Made by a program: the position numbers and the translations under genes. Shown here piece by piece: positions 29,416 to 41,000 of a stretch of DNA of 64,000 bases. The stretch comes from Aldrovandia affinis (lineage: Eukaryota > Chordata > Actinopteri > Notacanthiformes > Halosauridae), in assembly GCA_029706075.1 (NCBI GenBank), contig JAINUG010000085.1, positions 2,257,392 through 2,321,391 on the forward strand. The letters are read 5' to 3'. The notes beneath the pieces were generated by a model. It saw only the letters and a list, made by a program, of their open reading frames with translations. It had not been told where the DNA came from and did no database searches. Every line of letters starts with the position of its first letter. Position 1 is the stretch's first letter.

Positions 29416-32400
29416 GCTACAACACTAGCTAACAATTGTGGGTAAATTGAACGTGATGGGGAAATGTTCTTCTGTTTGCTTGGTTGTCTTTGTCTTCCAG
29501 GTTCCCAAGAAGTTCCAGGAATGTAATGAAAACCTTACTATAATGTTCTTATGATGGCATTTTCTCGTTCTTAGTGTGATGTCATATGAACGTTCTTGCT
29601 TGTTCCAGTAACGTTTATCGTGAATTTATATTTAACCAAGTCACTTCATTTGTCAAATATTTTTTTTACTTCATTGAAAGTAATTGAACGGGTCCATTCC
29701 AATGAGTTGCATCTGACCCCTTTCGATACACAACAACGTCCTTTTATTTTCTTGAAATTTAAGTTTGATACAGGTAACATTCACAGAATATTCTTCCCAC
29801 AGTTCCTAGTTGTAACTGTAGGAGTGAGTTTTTCCATATTTGAAAAAATGTGCCATGAAGGTGTGGTCATTCCAAGCAGAATTTAGGTCTAAAATACTAT
29901 AGCATTAGGAAGTAACATTACTGTATACAATTACCACAAAACTATGCCTTTTCTGTACATTCTGATAATTTCATTAAAGCTACAAATATGGGAAACGTGC
30001 TCTGCACAGACTTGGTGTAAACCCAGTGTTAATTGTTTAACCAAATATATTTAAACAACATTTGTAATAAGTGAGTTTTGGTTCAAAAACCCAAACTCAC
30101 GTTTTGGTTTAAACATGACAATGTGTTTTTTGCTCTTAATGAAATGTATGAAAGATTTAACACTAGTCTTTGTTAAAGGAACATGTTTAGAGATGCCTGT
30201 GGAGCTTATGATTTAGCATGAATCTGAAATAAACCCAAAATGCTGCCCTCGTGTATTCATCCCACTGCAGTGAGGAGCATATTAAGAGTGGCTGCAACTT
30301 CTAGCCCTCCAACAGTTGCCTATTAGCATAGCTATGCTGTCTAGTTCACCCATTATCACTGTGAATTGGCTGGCTAGCTAACTCAGTGGTTCCCAAACCT
30401 CCCCTCGGGGACCCCCAGCTGGACCATGTATTTAAATTCCCACACCAGCACACCTGATTCAACTCCCAACTACTTAAGGAACGTTGATTAGTTGAATCGG
30501 GTGTGCTGATGGTGGAATTTAACAAATACATGGGCCGTGTATTTTTTTAACCTTAAAATCTGCAACCAATTTAGACCCAGGAAACCAGGTGAAGTGAGTT
30601 AACTGTTATCAACTGCTTTAATTGATCAATTAAGGGCTGAGTGACAACGAAAACCAGCATATCATGTGGCTCTACAGCAGTGGTCTCAAACTCACTGCCA
30701 CGGAGGGCCATGTGTATGCTGGTTTTTACTGCAGCCTCTGATTTTGATTAGATAATTAGTTCCATCATTTGCTAAATTATCATATTGGCTTGCACATAAT
30801 GTCTATAAAGTGAAATTAAATATTTTTGTTATCTAAATAATAATTGAGTATATTCTGTGCTTTAATTTCAAGAATGCACAGAGGTGCAGGCATATGGCTA
30901 AATGAGTAGTTGAGCCAATTAAGGCAGCAGTAATTGGTTGGAATGAAAACCTGTATACACACGGCCCTTTGTGGCACTGAGTTTGAGACCACTGCTCTAC
31001 AGGATGTGTTGGCCACCCCTAGTGGGCTGGATAGCTGTACTATGAAACTGGCATTTTGTGATATATATATTATATACATGTATATATAATTTTTTCCCCT
31101 CCAGTTTTTGACAGAGCTGACACGGCTGTTTCAGAAGTGCAGGACAACGGGAAGCGTTTACATCACATTAAAGAAATGTAAGTTGTGTCCATATTACAAC
31201 ACTTTGTCGATTTGTGTAGAGCAAGACCATTTGAATTTAGTTGTTAATGCAAGTTCTAGCTCTAGTTGAGCGTAAATCCATTCAGCTTGACAGCTAACTA
31301 TAGTTCCATCAGCACTTGCACCTTGCAACAGTCTCTTGTGTTTCTTTGCAGATGATGGGAGAACCAAACCAATGCCAAGGAAAGGAAACCCAGAGAACTT
31401 TGAACCTGTCGACAACAAGTGTCTCATCCGTGCCTCCGATGGAAAGAAGAAAATTAGCACAGTGGTGAGCCTGCATGTTTTGAATGGTTTGGGGGAAAAA
31501 CAATGGAAGGTAATAGAGGTGCAACGGATCACAAAAACTCACGGTTCTGATCATATTGCGGTTTTGAGTCACAGATTGGATCATTTTTTGGATCAGCAAC
31601 AAAAAAAAAAGGGGAGACAAAAGGTGCGTTTCCACCAAAAATTACCAGGAACTATTTTCAAGGAATTGAATGAATGACAAATTCACAAAATATTTTATTG
31701 ATTCACTAAATCTTTATTTGAAAATGGTCTTATGCCAAAATTAATTTTAATAAAAAATAAAAAATATCACTATTTTGGTATTTTATTTAATTTAATAAAA
31801 ACCTTTCTAAAAACCTGCCTCCCAGAAAGGCATTTAGTATGAAAAAAAGCAAACCAAAACATACATGGTTGTCCATCTCTTCACTGTAACTGCATCGAGA
31901 TTTAGGGAATTGTTACTTTAAAACATAACAGCAGCAGAAAAACTGTATTTCTCTATGATGGTTCAATTTAGCAATTCATCCGTGGTTCATGTGCGTGCCA
32001 AACCATGGGGGGTGATCCGTTACACCACTAGAAGGTAAACTGCCTGAGTGCTTCAAGGCACAGGCACAGGTACTTGGCTTTGGGGCATTGGGTAATAGAG
32101 TAAAGAGGCCTGTCTTGCAGGTTTTGCCACATGTCATTTGTCTATATTTTCCAGGTCAGCAGCAAAGAAGTCAATAAATTCCAGATGGTGAGTGTCTGAT
32201 TTTAATACCTTCTAGTTTTTAGGTGCATGTATCATAAGCACAGGTCAACAAAATTAAAATTAAAAATTCAAATAAACTCTTTGTGCAGCATTGCATTGAA
32301 CTAACAAACAAACCTTTGGATGGTTTGTCACTTGAATGCAGAGTACATGGTGACCTGTTCAATCAAAGCACTCTTTGTGGTACAGCTTCTGCCATTTCTA

Positions 32401-32882
32401 GTCCTAGGTTTAAAATCAGTAAAGCTGTAGTCTCGTGTTGAGTTGGTCATGTCATGACATCAAGTTCTGTTTGATTTGATGGTGATTATGTAAAATGTGA
32501 GTTATCTTAGATTTCAAATTTTTTGATAAATGCTTAATACTTTTGGCAATTAGATTGGCAAATCACCTTGTAACTCTTTCTGATTTGAATACTTAGCACG
32601 GCACTGAGGGTGTACCCTTAAGCAAAGCGCTTAACCTGAATTGATTTAGCGACAGTAGTTAAACTGTATGAAAGGATAATCTTGATGAACAGAAATTGAA
32701 TATGCAGTGTGTCAGTCGCCCAGGATACGGGCGTTTCTTAAGCAAATGTTTACAAGTCATCTCAAATGTGGCGGCTCTCCCCACCCGCCTAGGCCTACTC
32801 CAATCTGCTGAGGGCACACATGGATGGCCTGAAGAAGAAAGACAAAAAGAGCAAAAGTAAGAAGACCAAAGCCACTCAGTGA
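29039..32882 (+). CDS. srp14: SRP14, signal recognition particle 14 kDa subunit
   Basis: Exons 29039-29062, 31105-31177, 31352-31464, 32155-32187, 32793-32882 total 333 nt and encode 110 aa: MVLLENDS, then FLTELTRLFQKCRTTGSVYI, the basic loop KYDGRTKPMPRKG, KKISTVVSSKEVNKFQM, AYSNLLRAHMDGLKKKDKKS and a Lys-rich tail. With SRP9 it binds the Alu domain of SRP RNA and slows translation while the ribosome docks at the ER. The fold is the small alpha-beta SRP9/14 type. Human SRP14 is longer only through an Ala-rich tail, absent here. All splice phases agree. Introns 1 and 3 carry hAT-type MITEs. It is tail to tail with globin X. Confidence 0.97.
30384..30540. mobile_element. hAT-type MITE, one end missing
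   Basis: Starts CAGTGGTTCCCAAAC, a common hAT MITE end, and has an internal palindrome (ACACCTGATTCAACT ... AGTTGAATCGGGTGTG), but the mirror-image right end is absent. Non-autonomous and truncated. Confidence 0.65.
30678..30994. mobile_element. hAT-type MITE, complete ends
   Basis: CAGTGGTCTCAAACTCA at the left and TGAGTTTGAGACCACTG at the right are exact inverted repeats. The 8-bp target duplication CTCTACAG is exact (30670-30677 and 30995-31002). No coding capacity. Confidence 0.9.
31519..32025. mobile_element. hAT-type MITE in srp14 intron 3
   Basis: Left end GTGCAACGGATCAC, right end GTGATCCGTTACAC (inverted, one mismatch). Flanking octamers TAATAGAG and CACTAGAA share the nnnTAnnn form but match imperfectly, so the insertion is old. 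The body includes AAACCATGGGGGGTGATCCG, a phrase common in this fish MITE type. Confidence 0.75.
32188..32792 (+). other. srp14 intron 4 with SINE fragment
   Basis: 605-nt intron. At about 32595-32680, GCACGGCACTGAGGGTGTAC and CTTAAGCAAAGCGCTTAACC match the middle of the tRNA-SINE seen at 23461-23648. Confidence 0.6.
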
Positions 32883-35016
32883 GCAGCACACTGACCGGGT
32901 GTACTGGAGACGCCACCCTTACAGACGCCCCCCACCTGCCTCTGCCTCCAACACAGACCTCCAGCACCCTCCTGCACCACCACCTCCCCGCACAGCAGTG
33001 ATCAGGACGGATCAACTTGACAGCTTGTGTAGACTGCTGCGGCATTAACTTTTTCCTTAATCCTGCAACATCGCATGCCACAGACGGTGGCATTCTTTGC
33101 CTATGGAGACTTTCGAGAAGGTCTCGAAGTTTATGCCACCGATAACGGGCATCCGTGTTTCGGATTTAAGACGTAGAGAAACTTGTGGCACCACATGCTA
33201 CAAGCAACTATGTGCAGGTGTAAGAGGTAATCTGAATGCTGTTGACTGTCTTAAGGTTTTAAAAGACGCACACTAAATTCTTTCATTTCAAATGCCCCAT
33301 TCTAAGGAAAATGCCCTCAATCGCCTAATAAGTTACCAGACCGTTAAGGCTTTCACACTTTCCCAGTTAAGTCTTCTGCACCAGTCTGCCCTTGGAAATT
33401 GGGATGCAATTTCTGTAAAAAATCGCACACTGGTGTAGATTTAGAATTTAAGTGAAGTTTTGAAGTGGGGCCTTGTGTGAATTAATGGTGTCAAATAAAT
33501 ACACAGTGATTGCCAAAATCTTCTGTATTTAACAACTCTTGAATGGGGGGAGGTGGGGGACAGGGCTAATTTGGTGACATTTATACAGAGACTTGGTATT
33601 TATATATATTTTTTGAAATTAAGAAATGATTGCCATATTTTCAGTTGGGAATTATTTTCCTTGAAAGAATATTGGGAAATGGAAATAACTGAAACTGTAG
33701 TTGGGGGGCTTTATGGAAATTTTAATGCGCTACTGGTACTAAGGATACCATGGGATTCATTTTGTTTTTGAACGTGAAAATCGGTGGATGCATTTGCGAC
33801 ATTTGTTTTTTTGGTCCTGAAAATAAATCATTCAATGGATGAATTTCACTCGTTGTGCTCGAAGTTGAAAGCATTGTCATCCATCTTCCTGCCATTAAAA
33901 ATGGTACATGACAGACCACTCCAGTGCACTCTGTACAGGATGGAAATGACACAACTAATTTAATAAGGGTTATTTCCATCTTGAAATGAGTTCAAAGAAT
34001 GAGTGCTACTTTTTTCACCCTTTAATTTCAGCACTGAAAATAAAGGACTACATTTTAAAGCTTAAACTGAAGGAAAAAGGATACTATACTTTGATTTTGC
34101 ATTGCATACCTCATATCATTTTATTTGCACATGATATGCAGTACTTGTTATGAACCTTTTTTCCAGCCACTTCCCATTGTAAGCACATATTAGTGAATGA
34201 GGTAGAATATTCTTTAGAATTTGAGAACCGTAAACTGTCTCAAAGTACTGTTCTAAGTGCACACTCAAACCTGTTTTGTAGAATCGGTGCAGTAGAGAAC
34301 TGATCTTGTAGCCGTGTTGTCATGTAGCGTACCCCACAGTTATTTCCAGTGAGCAGGACTTGGTATAAAAACCTTGCGAATCATTGATTTGTGAACGTGC
34401 TTTATTATTTTTAAAACACGTTATTTATGGGTACATTTATATTTCTTTATTTTTAATCAAAAACTTTAGTTTTTGCAAGGCTTTGTATTCAAGTCCTCAT
34501 GACTTTCAACAGGTAAAAACTATTTAACCAGTGTGGATAACATTTCTACCGAGTACAAGGCATGTTTTTACAGATTTTGACATTCATTTGTCATTTTCAG
34601 CATGGTGGCACAGAATATTGTGATTATGTCGTTTTATTTTGTTAAAGAAGCCAAATCCAATGTTGGTAATTGGACCATCAGGCCAGCCAGATCGTACTTC
34701 CAGAAAGGAATTAATGAAATATGAGCACACCAGCTAAAATAACAAGCTGCTTTGCTTCTATCGATCCACTGAAGGACCTCCGAAAAGGAATCTGCCAGCA
34801 TGGGCTTCGCTTTCAATGCTGAAACCTTTGAATTTTGGAAAGAAAAAACAGCTACAGTATTGGATGCTACGAAGACATTGTGTGCACAACTTAAAATGAA
34901 TAAAAGGTAATAAATACACTATGTACACAACTAAGCTACATGTGACAGGTCTCTTCTCTGATTGGTCACAAAGTCTATGTGTATCAGCCGTTGGGAAGCT
35001 CGCCATTGATGGGCTC
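32883..35016. other. Converging 3'UTRs of srp14 (+) and globin X (-)
   Basis: srp14 has AATAAA at 33494-33499 and later hexamers near 33822 and 34038. On the minus strand globin X has AATAAA (TTTATT on +) at about 34633-34638 and near 34401. The ends may overlap if distal signals are used. No other gene or repeat recognised. Confidence 0.5.
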
Positions 35017-38000
35017 CTAAAGGGCTGTGTTCTTCTTCTCGGGCCTCTCCCTGCTGGAGATGACCAGGGTGTTGCGCTTGATTCTCTCCTCCTCCAAGTA
35101 GCCCTGCTTCATAATCCTGGTGACGTACATGAACAAGGCCTGGGGGGGAAAAGGAAAGGGTGGTACACGAAGAGCAGAAAGCACATTACCGGGCGACAGC
35201 GAGAAGACCCAAGTATTTATTTATTTTGAGGGAAGGTTACATTAGTTATTTGGTAGTCCCTCATAGTACTGTAGGTTAGGAGCCTGACAAGCCAGGCTAG
35301 TTATTTTCAGGGAGTGACTTAATTACTATTCACTAAAGGAAATTATAACCACACCCAGGGCATCTTTGGGGCTTCTCTGCTTCTCACACTGGATTTCATG
35401 CCAACTTCTGCTCTTAATTATTTAATTAGCCCAATCATTTAGGTCAGGGGTGTCAAACTTATTCTATCGAGGGCCGAGTGTATGCAGGTTTTTGTTGCAA
35501 CCAATGCACTACACCAGGTGATTTCACTAATTAGCTCACTTCTTCAACTAGGGAGGGAACCTAATTGAAATCACCTGGTGTAATGCATTGGTTGCAACAG
35601 AAACCTGCACACACTCGGCCCTCGATAGAATGAGTTTGACACCTGTGATTTAGGTGATCTGACATTTTACCGACATTTCTTGATAAGCCCATGAATGACA
35701 GCTGAAGACGGTTCTTGGAAGTGGGAGTTGGAATGAAAACATGCCGGGCAGTGTGCCTTGTAGGAGTAGATTGCAAGTCATCTTGTAAGTCGCTCTGGAT
35801 AAGAGCGTCTGCTAAATGCTTAAAATGTAAAAAATTTAATGTAAATGTAGATTGAGAAACACTGGTCTAATCTACAAGTGAACTAGGATTGGCGTGTCAA
35901 GCTAATTAGCCAGGCCCGGAGAAAATCTTGCATGTATTTCAGTCCTCCACCACCAAGGGGTCGATGGAGCCTCTATTTCAAGATGCATGTCAAACAAACA
36001 GTCAATTATCTCAGTTAATCATCGGTTAAACATCTGTTAATTATTTAATTACCAGTTAATCAGGGGCATGGGAAGAATGGCAGCGCAATGTTTATATCTG
36101 TTGACATGTATCACGTGTAAGAGGTGTAGCGTATTAGGCAATGGTGCAATGAATTAAAAAGTGCACCAAGAACATTTACAATACCTGCCTGTATCCAACT
36201 CAAACATTCATTTGTTGTGCTTTTGTGTATTTAAAGTGATAGCTCACCCAAATTCTATGCAAGTATCATATTTATTTACCTTCAATATGATGTACTACAC
36301 ATCCAAAGACAGGTTTTTAGCAAATTCAATGTCTACTGCGAATTCCCCAACGGATAGCTTGTTAGCACTATGTCCAAAAACAATGGGAGTTTATGTACCC
36401 GCAAGGAGCATGTGCTTGAAATTGCATGCCTAAATTACCTCGCAGTAACTTCTAACCAAGTAGCTCAGCAATGGTTCATTGGAAGTTTAATTGGTTCTAC
36501 TGACAGCTGATATCATTTTTGCACATAGATAGAAGCACATAGTTTAAAAAAGTTAACACAAATTTGTGCCTGTTAGTAATCCAATGAGAGTGGAATGTAA
36601 GCTTGTGTGTCATCTTGACAACAATCTTTTACATATTAATAATACATACTGTGTGAGCACTTACACAAAGCCCTGTTTTTTTACCTACTGGTACTCACAA
36701 TAAATGCAGTCATGCAATAATGAGCTGTCCAATCGATATTCAGTTTCCGTTGGAAGTTCATACCGTGAGGTTAAATCGCAAACCAACTGCTAATGAATCA
36801 GTATTGTTCAGATAGCTAGGCGAGGGTGGTGAATGACCTGTGGAGATGCATTGAGACACTTGTAAAAGTGCTTCTGGAAATACACTGGAATAGATGTCCC
36901 CCATGTGCCCATTGTTCTTGGAAGAACAATCACATCCTCCATTCTGCCAGGGGCAGTTTTCATCTCCCATGCAGCAATGGCAATTGGGAATCAGTGGAAC
37001 CCTGCAGTCTGTCTCTTGAAGTCAAAGAGTATCAAATACAGAATGAAAACTGGTACAATTGAAGAGTGGTGATGGGTATGACACAGCACAACTGTTGTAT
37101 TTGTTTCAGCCACTCAGACTGAAGCTTCTGTTCTGTGGCAAAACATCTGGAAATTCAGCACTTCCTTGTGCCATTTTAAACGAGAAGGTGTTTCTGGTCT
37201 GGATTGGCCTACTTTTGAAAATAAATTAAAAAAGGATGGACTTGTTGCTGGACATCAATTATCCTGAAAGTTTTCCTTGATCAATATTCACTTTATATTG
37301 ACTAAGAGACAGTTTTCACTTTATTACACGGTGATTCAACTGATTTTCATTATGTTTCTTTTAAACACGAAAAATGTCAAAGTCACAAAACAGAATGAGA
37401 GAACAGTATGAGAACAGAGGTGTCTGGGCAGAGTGCTTCATCGTGTCTGAGTGTAAGTAAATGAGCAAATATCTTTCTTCTAGTTTTGTGAATGTAGACA
37501 GACAGCGCCAACGACAATCAGACCGGAGGAACGTTTGCAATCCTAAAACCTGAGGCGCATTCTCTGTGTGGTTCCATTTCAAATGTTGCTTTCGTAAACA
37601 TTACAAAGAAAATTGCTATTCTGCATTCTTTGTCCATGCAGATCCGTTAACCGTGTCTCGGTTGATGCATATGTGACGGTGTCGGTTCTGCCCGCAGCGA
37701 GTTTCGAACCGAGGGGATCTCTGACGCGACAAGAGAGCGATTAAGCTCGCCGAGCCAAAGACTCAAGTCCCTAACTCCGGGAACTAATCATACTCTTATC
37801 GCAGAAATGTATTGAGGAAGGACATAGAACATCTGCTTTCACCTTTCGGGCACACCTAGGAGCCAAATGCACTGAGCCCCATTCTTCCCCCTGCTACATG
37901 CTCAGTCTCCCAAACACTCAAAGCCCCCAGGATAACATCACAAGGCCCTCTAGCGTGGGATGTTTCATGACTGACTACTTACCCAGCAGGTCCCGGTAAC

Positions 38001-41000
38001 AGGCGGGACTGATGGTGACTGACTGAGTTTACATTACAGGTCTAAGATGCAATGCACTCATGTGTCACATTTATTTAATTGAAGTGATGGAAAGGATACT
38101 AAAACACACTCCCTACTGAGCAGTGAATACAAATATGGATGTGAATTCAATAAATCCAAACAATAAAAGTTGCTTTTATTGCTCTGGATGTTAAATAGAG
38201 CACTGTTTATATTGGGAGGTAATATATTTTTTTAGTAAACTGTGTCCAGCTTTCAAGTAAATATTTGTTAAATGTTGAGGCAAAGTCAATTTTGTCAGCC
38301 CCTGAAAACACCTTTCTAAATGATTATATCTACTTTTGCCAATGTTATATCAGGGTATCCATTGTTCAATTTATTATTGCACATTTGACTTATAATCATA
38401 AGTCGAATATGTAGCGCATTCAACTATTACTTTTATATTCAGACATGGTCATTACAAATGTGCAGCTCCTGTATGGAAGTACAATTTGCAATCCAAGCAC
38501 TGATTACAAAATTAAATGAAACAAACATGACTCAGAAAAACAACAGGGATTCCAGGAAACACGCACATCCATTTCCTTTCAACAGAATCAGAATCACAGA
38601 AAATGTTGCCACTTTGCTGGTAGACAAGAAACCCATGCAGATTGTTCCGTACCTTCCACGCCTCCTCCAGTTCAGGGGTCCAGTTCTCCTTCAGAATTGG
38701 CTGGACAGCGCAGATAAACTCCGTCCCCACATACTGAAAAGCCACGAAGGATCATTTTGACTGGAAACTATTGAAACGATTGCTGAAAATGCTGTCAATG
38801 AATAATTCCACATCTCTAATTGACACAAATGTAAAAGTACTCCAGTGCTCTAACCTGTTAATAGTTCCCACTGAATAACTTGTAACTTCTCCAAATCACT
38901 TGAAAAGTACATTTAGAGAAGCAAAACAATACAAAGCGGCATATCATGTCATCCAAACACATTATCGCCATATTAATAGCGCATGGTCTGTAATGAGCTA
39001 CATAAACGAGACATTTGTCCATATCATAATATTTGATGTTCTGTTGCTGCTTGATCCACTGCTCTGGGGATGTGAGGAACTGTGGACAGCAGCTGGAGCT
39101 CAATCAAAGCAGTCCTACCCCATAGTACTTTGGCGGAGCATTGTAGCGGTAGTGGTTCTTCCCCAGCTCCAGGGCGAGCTGGTCCAGCCGCTCCAGCTGG
39201 TCCAATCGGGCCACGCTCTTTTCAATGAAGGACATAACCCTATGCATGGGAATACAGAGCTGCATCATGGGACCACACAAACCTGCTATGTCTAAAGGGC
39301 CACTCAAACCATTAGAATTCTAGCTCATCTGAAGGGCAGCGTCCACACGGCAAGCAATAACGGTGAACTTAAACAGACCTACGGTGGGCGCCGTTTTTAT
39401 TCATACCCTCGATAAAGATGAACAAAAGAGATCGTATAAAATAAACTATATAAGTAATGAGGTATGTTTTATGCTCAAACAATTCAGGAAAATATCATAA
39501 TAACACATTGGCACGAAGCTAGCCAGCGATTCATAGTTATAGTATAGTTATAGATTTATCAGTTATCGGTCGCGGTGTGAACGGCCCTTACATATGATTC
39601 ACACCATGGAGCAACATTGCAAGCAAGACCAACAGCATTAATGTTATATTGTAACAGCTCTATAATGGGTTACAGAACATAATTATTGCAGTCTGCCCAA
39701 CAAGGAAATCTATTACATTTTTAAATGAAATTCATCTGATAGGCAGAGACCCACATGGACCACTGAAAATAACTTAATTTACTGTGCAGTGTCATGGGTA
39801 CTTTCGTATCTTATATCTGCAGCCATCAATGTTTCCACATGATTAATCCTCACCCTTTCTCGGTAATTCCTTTCCTTCCTGTTTACAGTTAAATAAAAAA
39901 TAAAAACACAGCACTAGGATATACTGCATTATTATGAATGCATACGAAAAGGACAACGGCACAGTCCACTCCAGCCTCAGGCAGAGAAGGGTATTTACAC
40001 TGGTGTCCAAATGAGAGATTAGAGGGCCACTTGGTCTTTTTCATGCATGGTGTAATACAGAACATTTCCTGTCCATCTCCTGCAATGCCACTTAGGCAGA
40101 CATGTCGTAAGTGGAACCCTGGATTCATTTGTTGTATTGGCCTATAATGGTTGGAAACGGCTGGATGTACTTGGGAGCTAAACAAAGTGCTAAATGCAGT
40201 GGGTCGCCCGGCATTTGTGTTAAGTATGTCCTCGAATGAACAGGGGAAGGATAATTTCCACCGTTTGATGGCTGCTCTCCAATTTACAGAACTGACTGAA
40301 AATGATTCCTTATGTTTTTAAAGCAGGGTTATAAAACACACAGCAAGATATTGTTGGTGTGTTTTTGATTTAATCACATAACTACTGATAATTACTATAT
40401 GAAATTGTTAACTTGTCCCAACTAGTCTGCATGCAGCAAATGAAGCAATCTTGAGTATTTTGATATTTCATATTTTTGGCCACACCCATACCTCATACTA
40501 GTTATCTTCAAAAATGTTTTAAACATATCCTGGAACAAATATTCTACAGCAGAAAAGGTGTCCATTGTATAAAAGGCCTTGACACCCCCCACCCCCTTTG
40601 GCCAAATGGGCCACATGTACAGGCCCACAGTCAGCTAACCAAAGCTACTGGAGAGACTGTGAATCTGTGAATGGGACTGGCCTGTCCCTGATATGAGAGT
40701 AATTACTGAAGGCATTGATGCCAGATGTTGACCCCTCCTGGGTCCTTAAAGACGGTAAAAGGGGGAGCAGTAATTGAGATTGAGGATGCAGGAAGGAAGA
40801 TGGGACCATGTGGACAGAGACTGACCGCAGCCCATGTGCTCGGAGCTCCTTGCTGGTCCTCAGCCGCTCCAGGTCCTCCACGTCTCGAAACAGGAAGAAA
40901 ACGTCTTTGCATTCTGGATGGGTCTCAAATAACCTGTTGCCAAGACAACAGACATTTGTCAGCTTCCGCGAGCAGGCTTCATAAACACCATTTAAACATA

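Larger units (their letters stand above)
29063..31104 (+). other. srp14 intron 1 with two hAT-type MITEs
   Basis: 2.0-kb intron. It holds the truncated MITE at 30384-30540 and the complete one at 30678-30994. The rest is AT-rich with nothing recognisable. Confidence 0.8.
35140..38652 (-). other. globin X intron 4 with hAT MITE, L2 tail and SINE
   Basis: 3.5-kb intron containing the hAT MITE at 35445-35647, an L2-type tail at 35780-35850 and a tRNA-like repeat at about 37675-37790. No exon of another gene recognised. Confidence 0.7.

Noticed and set aside
39889-40185. Minus-strand 98-codon frame within globin X intron 2
   Set aside because: No homology, no splice sites at its ends, and globin X exons join correctly around it.
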